A DNA stretch of 64,000 nt, taken from Serendipita indica DSM 11827 (lineage: Eukaryota > Basidiomycota > Agaricomycetes > Sebacinales > Serendipitaceae). Each line of letters opens with the position of its first letter. Positions within the stretch are counted from its first letter, which is position 1. The notes below the pieces were generated by a model. The model ran no database searches. It saw only the letters and a program-made list of their open reading frames with translations, and was not told where the DNA came from. Made by a program: the position numbers and the translations under genes. The stretch lies in assembly GCA_910890315.1 (NCBI GenBank), contig CAJVGD010000011.1, positions 1 to 64,000 on the forward strand, read 5' to 3'. Below are positions 47,686 through 58,675 of this stretch, piece after piece.

Positions 47686-47864
47686 AAGAATTATACTAAA
47701 TAAACGAAACAAGGTGGTCGCGGTTCAAGCACGATTCAAACTCCGGTCCATCTCCGATCTGCATGCGTCATCCGCAATCCAAGAATGAAATAGTATAATT
47801 ACATGTTAATACTCATCCTCGGTGGCAGCGGGCAAGTGGCTAATCGCCGCTTGGACCCGTGGAC

Positions 47865-50017
47865 ATGAGCGACAGCGACCAGGCTCGGACAAGTTGGAAA
47901 CTATCAACACGCAGAGGGAATTTATCAGATAGAGAGGGAACAGAAAGGAGTTCCAGCAAGCTCACACGGCTCTTCCAGACCATCTCCGACTCTGTCTCTG
48001 CCCCTGCAAACAGCCCCGTGAGCCCAACAGCAGAGTACGCGTTTGGACCAGACAGTCGTAGAAACGCAGTACTCCTCGACGTGACTCCAGAGGATTTACG
48101 GCCACCCAGCGTCGCAGAGAGCGTCACCTCTCGCTTTACGCTCGTCCTTCCACCTTCCCCGCCACCCCATACACTCCAGTATCCATTTACAAACATAGGA
48201 GCCCAGCAAACTGTCTCCTTTGATTCCTTTTCTCGCTCCAACAAACGCTTCTTACCAAAGTTCAAGACCCCAAACTCTGGGCCGGCGAGGCTGTTTAGCC
48301 GCAAGAGAAAACATCGACAAATCTCCTACGAGTTTGACGGCGAACCTCTCGACGGCGAGGAGGGAGAATTGGTTGTTGTAGACGACGAAGCCTGTTACAT
48401 TGACAACAGTAGGGCGAAGGGAATGGGTTCGTGACGCCAATGACATGCCAACCAAGTTGTGCTGACCAGTACCAGATATCCTACGACTTCTTCCAGATGA
48501 ATTATCAATATATATCCTCCTCTTCGTGGACCTCCCCGTAATCCTCTCCTGTCTCGCCGTTTCTCGACACTGGCAACGACTTGCTAGTGACAATGTCGTC
48601 TGGAGAAGCATCTTTTACCGAGCAGGCTTTAGCATTGACTCGAACGCACTTCGTCAAGCGGGCTTTTCGCCCCTGCAAGCACCAGCTACCCCACAAACGC
48701 CCACATCACCTCGCCTCTCATCCATTTCCAAATTTGCATATTATATACCAGCATACTCATCATCGCTTAGAGAATCCGTCACCTCGTTTGGCACCGCGCA
48801 ATCCCTTGAAAGCAATCTCCAGATTGTTCGTCAAGAACCCTTGTCTGTGCCTGCCCCGCTCTCCCTGGACTGGAAAACTGTATACAAGGCGCGAGTTATA
48901 ATCGAAAAACTCTTGGTCAAGGCATCACCAACCGTTACCAAACTAGCCGGTCACACCGATGCTGTCTATTGCGTGGAATACGATGGAGACAAGATTGTCA
49001 CCGGGTCTCGAGATAGAACCATTTGCGTGTGGACAATCCGAAACTCTGCTCCCAAGCTCAAGATGACGCTCACCGGACATCAAGCCAGCGTACTGTGCCT
49101 ACAGATTGACCATACTGGCTACATGGTCTCTGGTTCCAGTGATTGGACGATCATCGTCTGGGATCTAAATGCGCCACCGGAGAACCGGATCGTAGACACG
49201 CTACGAGAGCACAAGGGCGGGGTGCTGGACATAAAAATGGACGCCCACTATATCGTGAGCTGGTGCGTCAAAGCGTTCCCTAGACCATTATATTTACTTA
49301 TATTCTCCCAGTTCAAAGGACTCCTGTATCTGTGTTTGGGATCGTGCGACGAGAAAATTGTTTCGCAAGCTCGTTGGCCACAAGGGCCCCGTCAATGCCA
49401 TTGGATTCCAGGATGACCGAGTCGTCAGCGTCTCTGGAGACGGGAGCATGATTCTATGGGACATGTTGAGTGGGAACAGGATCCGAACATTTGAAGGGCA
49501 CGAGCGTGGCCTCGCGTGCGTCGTCTTCAAAGTATGATCCCCTTTACTCGAGTCCTCACAGCTGATCCGAAATATGTAGGATGATTGGCTGATATCTGGA
49601 TCCAACGACAAGAAGATCAAGATTTGGGACCCACGGTCAGTCCCCAATCACTTTGGACTGCGCTTCGAGTCTGACAGATTGAAAGAACTGGAGAGTGTCT
49701 CAACACTCTTTCCGGTCATGACCACCTCGTTCGCTCGCTTTCTTTCAATCCTGGGACCAAGCGACTCGTCAGCACCAGCTACGACCGGAGCATCCGCATC
49801 TGGGACGTGGTCACTGGCAAGTGTCTCCGCGAATTTCTCAACGTTCACGACAGTCACATTTTCGATGTTGTGTTTCGTGTTTCCAAGATCATTAGGTATG
49901 TGAAAAACTGTTGCCTTCTCCCCCGTTGGCTTACCGGGTTTCAGTGCATCCCACGACAAGGGCGTGGTAATTATGGACTTTGCCCCAAGTGAGATGGATA
50001 CGTCTCTATTTGCATAG
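47865..50017 (+). CDS. F-box and WD40 repeat protein, probable SCF substrate receptor
   Basis: Six exons give about 640 residues. The first exon is disordered and ends with an acidic patch. The F-box follows the first intron: MDILRLLPDELSIYILLFVD, then CLAVSRHWQRLASDNVVW. Seven WD-type repeats come next, with motifs such as LAGHTDAVYCVEYDGDKIVT, GSRDRTICVW, GHQASVLCLQID, GSSDWTIIVWD, SVSGDGSMILWD, SGSNDKKIKIWD and STSYDRSIRIWD. F-box/WD40 proteins bind Skp1 and present phosphorylated substrates to the SCF ligase (Cdc4, Met30 and Pof-type proteins). The exact substrate is unknown. The intron at about 49636-49685 uses the AG after ttgaaag, which gives DPRTGECLNTLSGHD. Confidence 0.88.
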
Positions 50018-50155
50018 CACGGCTGTAAAGCAGGCCTTTTCCAGTCGTAAATCATGACATTATATATTCCACATGGTAATACTCGACAATGTTTCTTCCT
50101 ATAAAGAATCTCGTGAATTTGACATGAATTTCTCGTCTCGTGAATCGACGAAATA

Positions 50156-52967
50156 TCACTTGCGCTCCAACCAACCACGCTGGGGATCCCAATAGTACTT
50201 GGAGAGCGGGTCGTCGTTCTTGTTGCTACCCGAAGACGGCCTGCGACCGCGCTCAACCGTCTCTGCGCGTCGAATCGTTTCATCATTGGCGGCAGAATCC
50301 CGCCTGCTCAACCTTCCTCCTCGTGTAGACTCGTGGTCATCTACAGCGGACCAATATCCACCATCATCGTCATCTGATTTACGAGAGGCGGCTCGCGAGT
50401 CTGGTCGACTCTTGGACAACCGACGACGCTGCCTTGGACGATCGTCGTCCTCGCGGTACTTGACCTTGTCCTCTCCACCGCCCACCATCGAATTGCGACG
50501 GGAGAGGACGCGAGACATGCGTCCATCGGGATGGACGATGACTTTGACGTTGCCCGATATGGAACGCACACTGTGCCCGGCAATACTACCCACGCTCTTC
50601 GTTCGCTCGCGTTTGTTCTCTTTGATCGTCGCGTCAGGTGTATCTACTAGCGTGCTTTCCCTTCCCAGCCTCGGCCGTCGGCCATATCCTGATCCTGGTG
50701 CGTCCTCTGGCCCTGAATCCTCGCCGGGCGATACGATGACAATATCCTCTGGTCGCTTGATGCTATACCGGTCCCGCTTCGAAAGTCGTCGACTCGCCAT
50801 CTCCGGACGCGTCTTTTGCGAAAAGTAATCCCCATCTTGATCGCGTGGCGATGTGGGCGTTTGGGCGTTCAGACTCTTTGGACTCTTGGACTCTTGAGAC
50901 TTCCGGGACCTTTGGCGAGGCTGTCGGGGCTTTGAGTCCGTCTTCGAGATCCTTTGACTCTCCTGGTCCACGACTGAGAGACCGTCGAGGGGTTCCAGGA
51001 GCTGGTGTAACCGGTGTCGTCGAGGTGGCCGAATTGGATTCAAATCGAACCCCAAAGAATCGATGGAGGCGCGCGCGCTGCAAAACCCAATAAGTCCTCG
51101 TGATTTTTGGAGACCGACGAGAGACAAACCTTGAACATTTGACGCCATTTACGATTCCTGTTTCCCACTTCTTGGATAAAGATCTTGATGCAGCCGAGGA
51201 GTGGGATAATACAAAGGAGCATTGCGAGAATCTGACCGGAACCTGACCGAGTTGTGAGTAAGGCGGAAAGAGGGATGAATGTGCGCACGAACCCCATTGA
51301 GATTCTCCAGCGAGAACCTTGTTCTCTCTAATCTGGGTTTCATTCGCATAGATCAGAACCATTACCCAAGCTACGTCTATGAGCGTGGCATGATACCCAA
51401 ATGATCCTTTACGCACCGTTGCTGAGGATGAAGAAAGCAAAGAGAGCAAACTTGTTGGTTCGCCTTTCCTGATGAAATGCGTGGGCAAATGCACGAAGGG
51501 TTCCTCGGGTCATGGTCAACCAAGACTCTAACAAGAGGTGGACAACTTGCCTGTCTCTGGGAGGTACAAGCAAACGAATGAACACAAGAATGGCAAGAAT
51601 ACAATGATTCCACTATGCATTAATTAGTTACGACACCTGATGACCAGTATTAATCACTCACTAGACGACCAAAATGAGGACTCGTTCCGCCGGCGTCATC
51701 CCACTGACTTCCTGTAGAGGTTCCGCGACCCTTGGGCGTGCTGTAAGTAGGAGCTATATGAGAAGCGTAAGATAGCGTACCAAAATCGAAGACTCCGTCC
51801 AAAGATGATCACTTTTGTCTCTGGAAAAGGGTAAATACGGGTCAAAGATGGCCAAAAGAGCCACACCATTGTTGCACTGGGGTTGAGCTACTTCCCAACT
51901 TCCACTACCTCCCCTACCCGCACTATTGTCGTTCCTTCCGCCCACAATGGAATTGAGTCCGACGCCAAGGAATACAGAAACTGCGCAGGCTATGGTAGTG
52001 TTAGACTGAGCCACCGTGAAGAGATGAATTAGGATTGACCAATGAATTGGATAAGCATGATGGGCGTTGCAAAGAGCTATTACGACGTTAGATTTACCTG
52101 GTGTCAGGGAATGAAAAGAAATACGTACCTTTGGACCCATGGGGATTACACCAGGTTGGAGTCGAAGCCGCAAGATACCAGCAAAAAAAGCGACGGTAGG
52201 CAACGCGGAAAGATTGATCGTGATGAGTGTATGATGAAATGTGATATTATTGTATGCGTATTGAGCTAGAGTGGCACTGTACCAACGAGTGTGAGCGGCA
52301 TCCCAAGGTCAGGAGGATAGGACATACACGAAGACGGTAAAGGAAGCGGCAATACCTGCTAGCATAGCACCAAGAGTATCGTCCGGATCTATTACAGGGT
52401 CAGGGCCGCTACGTCACACTCGCAAATTGGTCCCCTACGAGGGGTTAGAGTTGCAAGCCAGACTATCAGCGAGTCAGCGTCGGGTCAGATTTAATATACT
52501 AGAAGAATACATACGAGTCAAGATTGTCTGAATGTACAAAGAAATTCTGTTTCCTACGCAAATTGTCAAAGGGTCAGAAATGGTGAGACCAATATGTACC
52601 TATGCCGGAGACATCTAGACCGCCAAAGTGAGCATAGTCCGAACCGGATTCCAATATTTTATTTACCAGGGTTTGCGCATATTCCGTAGCATCCGGGGAA
52701 GAGAGTCTGGTTTTGGAGCGGTGAATCGTCGATACCTACGCAAGGAGGAGGTAGTCAGCATTGTGCATATCCGAAAAAGGTGGAAATTGATCAAGATGGA
52801 GTGTTTCAGCACATTTCACGAAGCATCCGAGTGTTTACTGCACGTCGGAGGCCTGAAACGAGCCACTGTGAGGCAAAGGGGGGCTCGGTGGACGCACAAT
52901 ACAAGGCCTCTGGTAAAAATTGGCCAACAGTGACGAGCGAAAGGTTCATCTCATCAAAGTCCTTCAT
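50156..52967 (-). CDS. Polytopic membrane protein of unknown function with basic C-terminal tail
   Basis: Many short exons encode at least six hydrophobic segments. Clear ones are NPDVSGIGNRISLYIQTILT, TLGAMLAGIAASFTVF, TINLSALPTVAFFAGILRLR, LFATPIMLIQFIG, TLIDVAWVMVLIYA and FGQILAMLLCIIPLLGCIKI. A luminal-type loop with Cys residues (CNNGVALLAIFDPYL) lies between. A cytosolic tail of about 280 charged residues ends KYYWDPQRGWLERK. The DVSGIG-N-R start motif is shared by a family of fungal membrane proteins I cannot name. The 5' end is unsure: the exon at 52735 needs an upstream partner, possibly 52967-52898 (MKDFDEMNLSLVTVGQ), which matches in phase. Confidence 0.6.
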
Positions 52968-53278
52968 GTTGGAGGAGATGGAGCGGTCCAACCGTCAGAC
53001 CTGCAAGGGACCAGTCGGCTACTCGTGGGCCTGCGTTCTTTTCTCCGCAAGTCCCACCGATTAACTGGCAGCGCAGGGCTGTTTTATTTCGTGCGGGGCT
53101 TTGGACGTGAGGATGGCACCACTTTACTGGCGTCGAATGAGCGCTCGCCGCATGCCAAAGGATCCAGGATGCGCGTGGACTGAATGCGTCTGCTTCTGGC
53201 CGACGAGATTCTTTCTAATCGAGTCATCAACAGCAATAAAAGGTGCATTAGCATCTGTTCTAGTCACCAGATTCAGCC

Positions 53279-54217
53279 ATGGACATCGAATTCTTCCACG
53301 TCGACGCATTTACCACCAAGCCATTTGGAGGAAATGCAGCTGCCGTCGTGATTCTGCAGTCAGAGAGCCAATTCGACAAAGACGAACTGTTACACACGAT
53401 TGCAAAAGAGTTTAACCTCCCAGCCACCACATTTCTATTCTCCTCCTCGTCCAATGCCTACAAGATTAAATGGTTCACGCCTCTTAGACGCATACCACTC
53501 TGTGGTCATGGTACACTCGCAGCATCCCACATCCTCTTCAACAAACACCCGGCTCTAGATCTCATCCAGTACGACTCTGGCCCCGCTGGTAATCTCACCG
53601 CTGCACGCGCAAAGGAGGACAGTATCCAGCTCGAGTTTCCCGCATGCAATCTCGTACAAATGCAAGATGTAGGCCAGCAGTTGACCAAGGAGCTCGAGAA
53701 TGACCTCGAGCGTCTTCTAGCATCGGCATTCTCCCAGCCCGCACAGTTTACATTCATAGGACGCGGAGATTCCGGCTCATACGTGGATATGATGGTCGCA
53801 GAACTCCCGGAGAATTATCCCCTCAAGGCCGTCACAATCGACCACTCCAAATTGGTAAATGCTCCCCTCTCCCCTCCACTAGGTAAAACTCATACTGAAC
53901 AGGTTTCTCTCTTCCCTACAATTCGTGGCATCACATTCACCACACGCTCAAGCGCAGACAATACCTGTCACATCCATTCCCGGTGCTTCTATACACTGCT
54001 CGAACTCGGCGAAGACCAGGTGACGGGTTCTGCGCACTGCATGATTGCACCTTATTGGTTCCGCAAACTGGGCCTCGCAAACGACGCCGAGCTCGTCGCG
54101 GCCCAAGTCAGCCAACGCGGCGGCATCATGGCCCTCGAATGGAAACAAGACGAAATGCGCTGTCTGATCCGTAGTTCAGCTGTTACCATTGCAAAAGGTA
54201 CTATGCGCATAGAATAA
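53279..54217 (+). CDS. PhzF-family protein (phenazine biosynthesis-like), catalytic Glu not seen
   Basis: Removal of a 48-nt intron (about 53856-53903, donor gtaaat, acceptor gaacag) gives 296 residues; the intron has no stop and is a multiple of three, so the frame also stays open if it is kept. The PhzF/DapF-like fold is shown by FFHVDAFTTKPFGGNAAAVV, WFTPLRRIPLCGHGTLAASH, HSRCF and EDQVTGSAHCMIAPYW. PhzF isomerases use a Glu in an N-L-S-E-T motif; here the matching segment is EFNLPATTF, with Ala where that Glu would lie. Most eukaryotic members have no proven reaction. This one may act on another substrate or not be catalytic. Confidence 0.88.
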   Translation: MDIEFFHVDAFTTKPFGGNAAAVVILQSESQFDKDELLHTIAKEFNLPATTFLFSSSSNAYKIKWFTPLRRIPLCGHGTLAASHILFNKHPALDLIQYDSGPAGNLTAARAKEDSIQLEFPACNLVQMQDVGQQLTKELENDLERLLASAFSQPAQFTFIGRGDSGSYVDMMVAELPENYPLKAVTIDHSKLVNAPLSPPLGKTHTEQVSLFPTIRGITFTTRSSADNTCHIHSRCFYTLLELGEDQVTGSAHCMIAPYWFRKLGLANDAELVAAQVSQRGGIMALEWKQDEMRCLIRSSAVTIAKGTMRIE

Positions 54218-54263
54218 AAAGAAAGAAATATCCCGGTGTAGAAAAATAGCCATGATACATTGT

Positions 54264-56491
54264 CTACGCTGCCGTTCCTTCGCTCGACGAAAAGTCGTGT
54301 CTGTTTCGCAAATCGACAATCTCCAGGTGCATCCCGCTCACCAGTCGTACATGCGACCCATCACAATCCTAGATCCCTTGAGTCAGAATCAAACTTTGAG
54401 ACGTTCATGAGGTGCATACCGTATAAATAGCAATGTTCTCCGGATGTGGATGGAATGTTTCCTTGGCTCGACAGTTCATCACGACGTCAAGACCAGGTGG
54501 ATCAGTTAGTCGGAAGATTCCAAATCTATCAAGGGTCAGGAAAGCACCGGCGATTTGCAAACATGACCAAACCTGGGGTCAGAGGAGGGAGCACAGACAA
54601 TGGCTATCGCCTCTTTCAATGTGCTTTGGTACGCCGAGTGGGTGTGTAGGTCCAACGAAGACATGAAGCCTGACCATCATTAGCTGAAAAAGGATAAAGC
54701 TATTGGCACTTACAAGATTGAGTTGGATGAGTATGAATCTTGGACAGCATTAGCAACCCCTTATAAGAAATCGACTCCTAAACTCACCCAACCTAGCGTC
54801 AGTAGATCCCTCCCAGTCGAAAACTCTACAACCAGTTCTTCACACTCCATAATACAAGTGTCCGTTGTCCCTCGCTGCTCCGGGATAAGCAGGGTACTGA
54901 TGGTGAAACCCGCGCCGCGCTGCTTTCCCAGCAGCAACCCGCACGTCTCAATCTTTCTCAGCGTGTTCAAATGTGCGACGCCAAGGAAGCGATCGAGCAG
55001 CTCCGCCGGCATGTCAATTGGCCGGAACCCAAGTGGGTGTGGCTGGACCTCTGGGATCGATGAAGACCTCCGGTGGGTGCTGACGTGATGACTCTTTGGT
55101 GTATTTCTATCATTGGCGTAATAATCGGTCGGGCTCACTAGTTGCTGCTGTTGCTGCTGCATTGGTGGAGGTGCGGGCGAGTATTGAGATTGTTGAACCA
55201 TACTCGAGGTTCGAGGTGGTGGGTATTGGACAGTAGGTGATTGATGTGGGAGAGTAATGTTATACAGGTTCGACGAGCCACGTCTAGCTGAAGCTGGTGA
55301 TGAGAACATGACAGATGGCTGATAACCCTGGGCGCGTTGATGCGCCGACATCAGCTGAGGATACTCAATATGGGAATTATTGAATGAAGTGTCCAACGGT
55401 GTGTACGGATGCGATCTTCCAGCGACGGGGGTGTGTTCTCCGGGCCAATTCGGAGACTGCTGTCTGTCGTTCCGTATTACCGATGGATCCTGGAGAGGAT
55501 GATGAGGAATAGCGTCAAAGTACCTAGCATTTGAACCCGAAGAGATCGAGCTCTCTTGGTACCGCGAGCTCTGGGGCACGTAGCGGTCTCCAGCAGCCTT
55601 TCTCGCAGCGTCCAGCGCCGCATTCCTCACTTGCTGTGCACGTTCGTACTCGGAAGCGCGGCGTTGCTCGTCGCGTTGTCGTCTCAAACTCGTCAAAATC
55701 CCATTGCCGCCTGGCTGCCTCCTCCTGCGCTATCCGCGCGGCCTGCTCTTCCACACGCCTTCGTTCTGCCTCTGCTGCTTCTGCTTGTTGCCTTTCCTGC
55801 CACTGTCTCCGCGCAGCATCCTCTTGAGCCCTCCGTGCAATCTCTGCAGCGGCACGCGCCCTACGGTCGTCGACGGGACTCTGATTGAGTTGCATCCCGT
55901 TCATGTCTCGGGTTAAGTCTCCTATCGACGACGAGTGGTGCATCGTCGCGTTTGGAGGTTGCTGAGAAACGGCAGCCCGAGTCTGCGAGTGATCACTGCG
56001 AAAGCTCTCCTGCCGGCGCGCCCTGGAGACAACTACAGGGTTGATAGAGCTTCCATAGTACATAAGCAGCTCGGAGGGCACACTCGCATTCGCCGGATCC
56101 TTGGCCAGCCACTGTTCGTATCTGTCCGCCAGGCGGGGCTTGAGCTGTTCAAGATTGTGGAGTATTTCGTGGCCATTCTGTGGTAGTACAAATCAGTTTT
56201 GCATACACGCAGAGCGATCGGTTTATCACTGACGCTCTTGAGGTTGGCCATTTGCGTCTCGGTGAGTTCGTCGTAGTTTGGATGTTTTGGGATCTTTTCG
56301 AGAATATATGTTGCGCTCCTCGCGAGATACAGAAACCCTGCTTGGATGTCGCCCTCTGCGGTCGCCTGCTGGCCCTGCTTCCTGAGTGCGTCGGCGAGCC
56401 TGAGCCAATCTTTTACGCTTTTCTGGGCTGGCTGCGTCGCATCTTTTGCAAAGTTTGCAAGCTCTGAGATGGAATGCGGGCGCGGGGGCAT
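54264..56491 (-). CDS. AMSH/STAMBP-type JAMM deubiquitinase
   Basis: The N-terminal USP8-dimer/MIT-like region (SISELANFAKDATQPAQKSV, DWLRLADALRKQGQQA, FLYLARSATYILEK) is followed by a Glu/Arg coiled stretch, a Gln/Pro-rich hinge and the MPN+ domain. The zinc site reads GWIHTHPTQS, then SSLDLHTHSAY, giving the H-x-H...S-x-x-D pattern; the catalytic Glu lies in EECELVVEF-type sequence upstream. AMSH cuts K63-linked ubiquitin on endosomal cargo, working with ESCRT-0 and ESCRT-III. The last exons were recovered by splicing to the TAG at 54264. Within the coil, the frame changes between 55759 and 55688. A 70-nt AAG|GCGTGT..GAG intron or a one-base indel would explain this. Confidence 0.88.
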
Positions 56492-56784
56492 CACAACTCG
56501 CCAGTCAGTCGCAAGAGTGAGGCCAGGTTCAAGTTGCACCGTCGGCGATCTGAAAGCTGTGGCTCCCGCTGTGTCGGTGTACAAGCGCTCAGATTATCCA
56601 AAGTTCTCACTATACATGGCGCGTGCAGTCAAAATTTCTGTAAAAGTCAGAGAAGTTCATCAAAAGGAGAACAAATAAACCTTGAAGTATTCTCATCCAT
56701 CGTCACACCCTTGAACTCGACCACGACACCAACCACTTTGAATCTTACTTGGTTGACTCCTCGAGCGTCTATCAAAACTCTCTA

Positions 56785-58072
56785 ATGTCCAATTATCACC
56801 AAATAGAGTCTGACGATGTAAGGCGTGGTCGTGTACACAGTCAAAGCAAGCTCACATCTTGCGTGGCAGCGCGCAGACGACGGAAACAACCTCGAATTCA
56901 GATGTACGCCTACTCTAAAGGATAATTCCGTTGTTTGATATCCTGTCCCTTCAGCCTTTCTCGGCAACGACTCGACAACAGAACCTGCACCTGGCCGAGG
57001 TGCGTAAATCTTCCAGACGCTCACGAGATTTTGCCAACCGATGTGAAAGGGTATCTACGGGACCAACCCACTCAAAGCTCGTTCTGGAATATCGAATATT
57101 ATCAGGTATGAACTTGCAGCTACAGCATGACGGAAACTGTTGTTCATTTCATGAAAGCCATACTTTGATGTGGATACCAATACGGTCCTAAAGCGATGTT
57201 ATTACACAATGGTCCCAAACGTGGACTATCTCACGAACCATCTGAGGTAGGATGCACTTGCTCGTTATTTTGGACGTGTGACCTTACATCTTGCCAGTCC
57301 ATCACCAGATCTTTATGGTCCATTCTGGACACTGAGCACCATGGCGTTCTCTCTATTCGTCTTCTCGTCCCTAGCGTCCTCAATTGCGTCTTACTTGTCA
57401 AGCGAACCTTTTGATTTTGATTTCAAACTGCTCTCTATTGCGGTATCTCTTTGCTACGCATATGGGCTAGGGCTTCCCCTCGCGCTATGGTTGGCACTTC
57501 GCTACCTAGGCGTGACAGATTGGAGCCTCGTCGAAGCAATCGCGATCTTCGGTTACGGTCAATTCATCTGGATACCAGTATCCGTGAGCCCACATTTCTG
57601 ACCAAAAGATAACCCGATTAATTCTGTGCAGCTTCTCTGCGTGATCCCCGTGCCGATTCTCCGCTGGGCCCTATGTGGCATCGCGTTCGGTCTCTCTGGC
57701 TGGTTCCTCGTCGCCAATGTCTATCCCATACTACAAACGGTACGCCACTGACAGCCTCGCTACTCCCTTCCGAGCCGCCGGTGGAGGGGAGAGTGGGACG
57801 TGTCCGGCTCGGAAATGATCAGAGATCTCACGGTGTGAATAGGCCGAAGCCAAGGCGACTCGATTGATAGCCATCGTCATCTTTGTTCTCCATGCGGCAC
57901 TCGCCCTTACTCTGTAAGCCCCTTGCCTTGCTCTCTGCGTGCGAGCTCTTCGGAAGCTGATGGAGACCGTGCCTGCAGAAAGATCCAGTTCTTTAGCTAC
58001 TATGTTATCGAGCCAATAGGCGGATCAGATCCTATCACAGGCCCAAGTCCTACTGGGACTTCGCGCTTCTGA
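56785..58072 (+). CDS. YIP1-family membrane protein (YIPF1/YIP5-like)
   Basis: Several exons encode a YIP1 domain: SSFWNIEYYQ, FDVDTNTVLKRCYYTMVP, then PSPDLYGPFWTLSTMAFSLF, the family's signature DLYGPFW. Five membrane segments follow (for example LLSIAVSLCYAYGLGLPLAL, IFGYGQFIWIPVS, FGLSGWFLVANVYPIL, TRLIAIVIFVLHAALALTL). The gene ends FSYYVIEPIGGSD...RF at 58072. YIP1-type proteins sit in Golgi and transport-vesicle membranes and bind Rab/Ypt GTPases. The start MSNYHQIESDD at 56785 is likely. The next 80 or so codons are uncertain, since two frames compete (LSRQRLDNRT and FLGNDSTTEPAPGRG) before the shared PTDVKGYLRDQPTQSS. It is divergent from AMSH. Confidence 0.85.
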
Positions 58073-58675
58073 AGCATGTATACTTTCGCGTCTTTTTCAT
58101 GGCTAGACCGACCTCGGAGCTTGCATTTTGAGTCCGATATGCTCACCTATTGATATTTATCTCCAAGCGGCGTATCTAGTGTATTACCGTGTACTCGTCA
58201 CATCCAAATCACACCCGTGGGTTCAAACTCTATTGTGTTTTGCACGCAAGCCGCGCCTACGAAGGAGCGAATCGCTGGCGGGCAGCCTGATTCTATCCGT
58301 CAAGGGCTCGTGCTTTTCATTGTGTTGGAGCTAACAGTTGTTATCTATTGACTATTATAGGCAGGGCTGCCAGGCGGCAATTGCTGCCGAGTGAACCACG
58401 GTCCGTCCAACTCTTCGAACATATACAAAGACATCATTCGTACCGTCCGCGACCACAAGCGTGAGTCTCATGCGACGACTTGAGGTATGCTCTCTCTGAA
58501 AAGAAGACTGATCTTCGGAGTTCAAGAACGCAGCCGTATCTATGAACCGCTACGGGTCTACCCTGTGCCCTCCAAGCCACCTTCTTTTCCCGTACTATAA
58601 GTATTGCGACTCGCTCCACATACTCTCAACACCTCGAACCTAGCCCCCCCAAGCTGACCGACTCTTCTGATACCC
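58073..58675. other. Intergenic stretch, nothing recognised
   Basis: About 600 bases between the YIP1 gene and the first DUF3602 gene. No open frame of merit and no RNA gene were seen. Confidence 0.4.

Noticed and set aside
56600-57020. Minus-strand gene with spliced segments reading TLFGDNWTLESF and KILTARAMYSENFG
   Set aside because: The + strand holds the start of the YIP1-family gene (MSNYHQIESDD) over the same bases, and an in-frame stop blocks any upstream link for the minus-strand reading.
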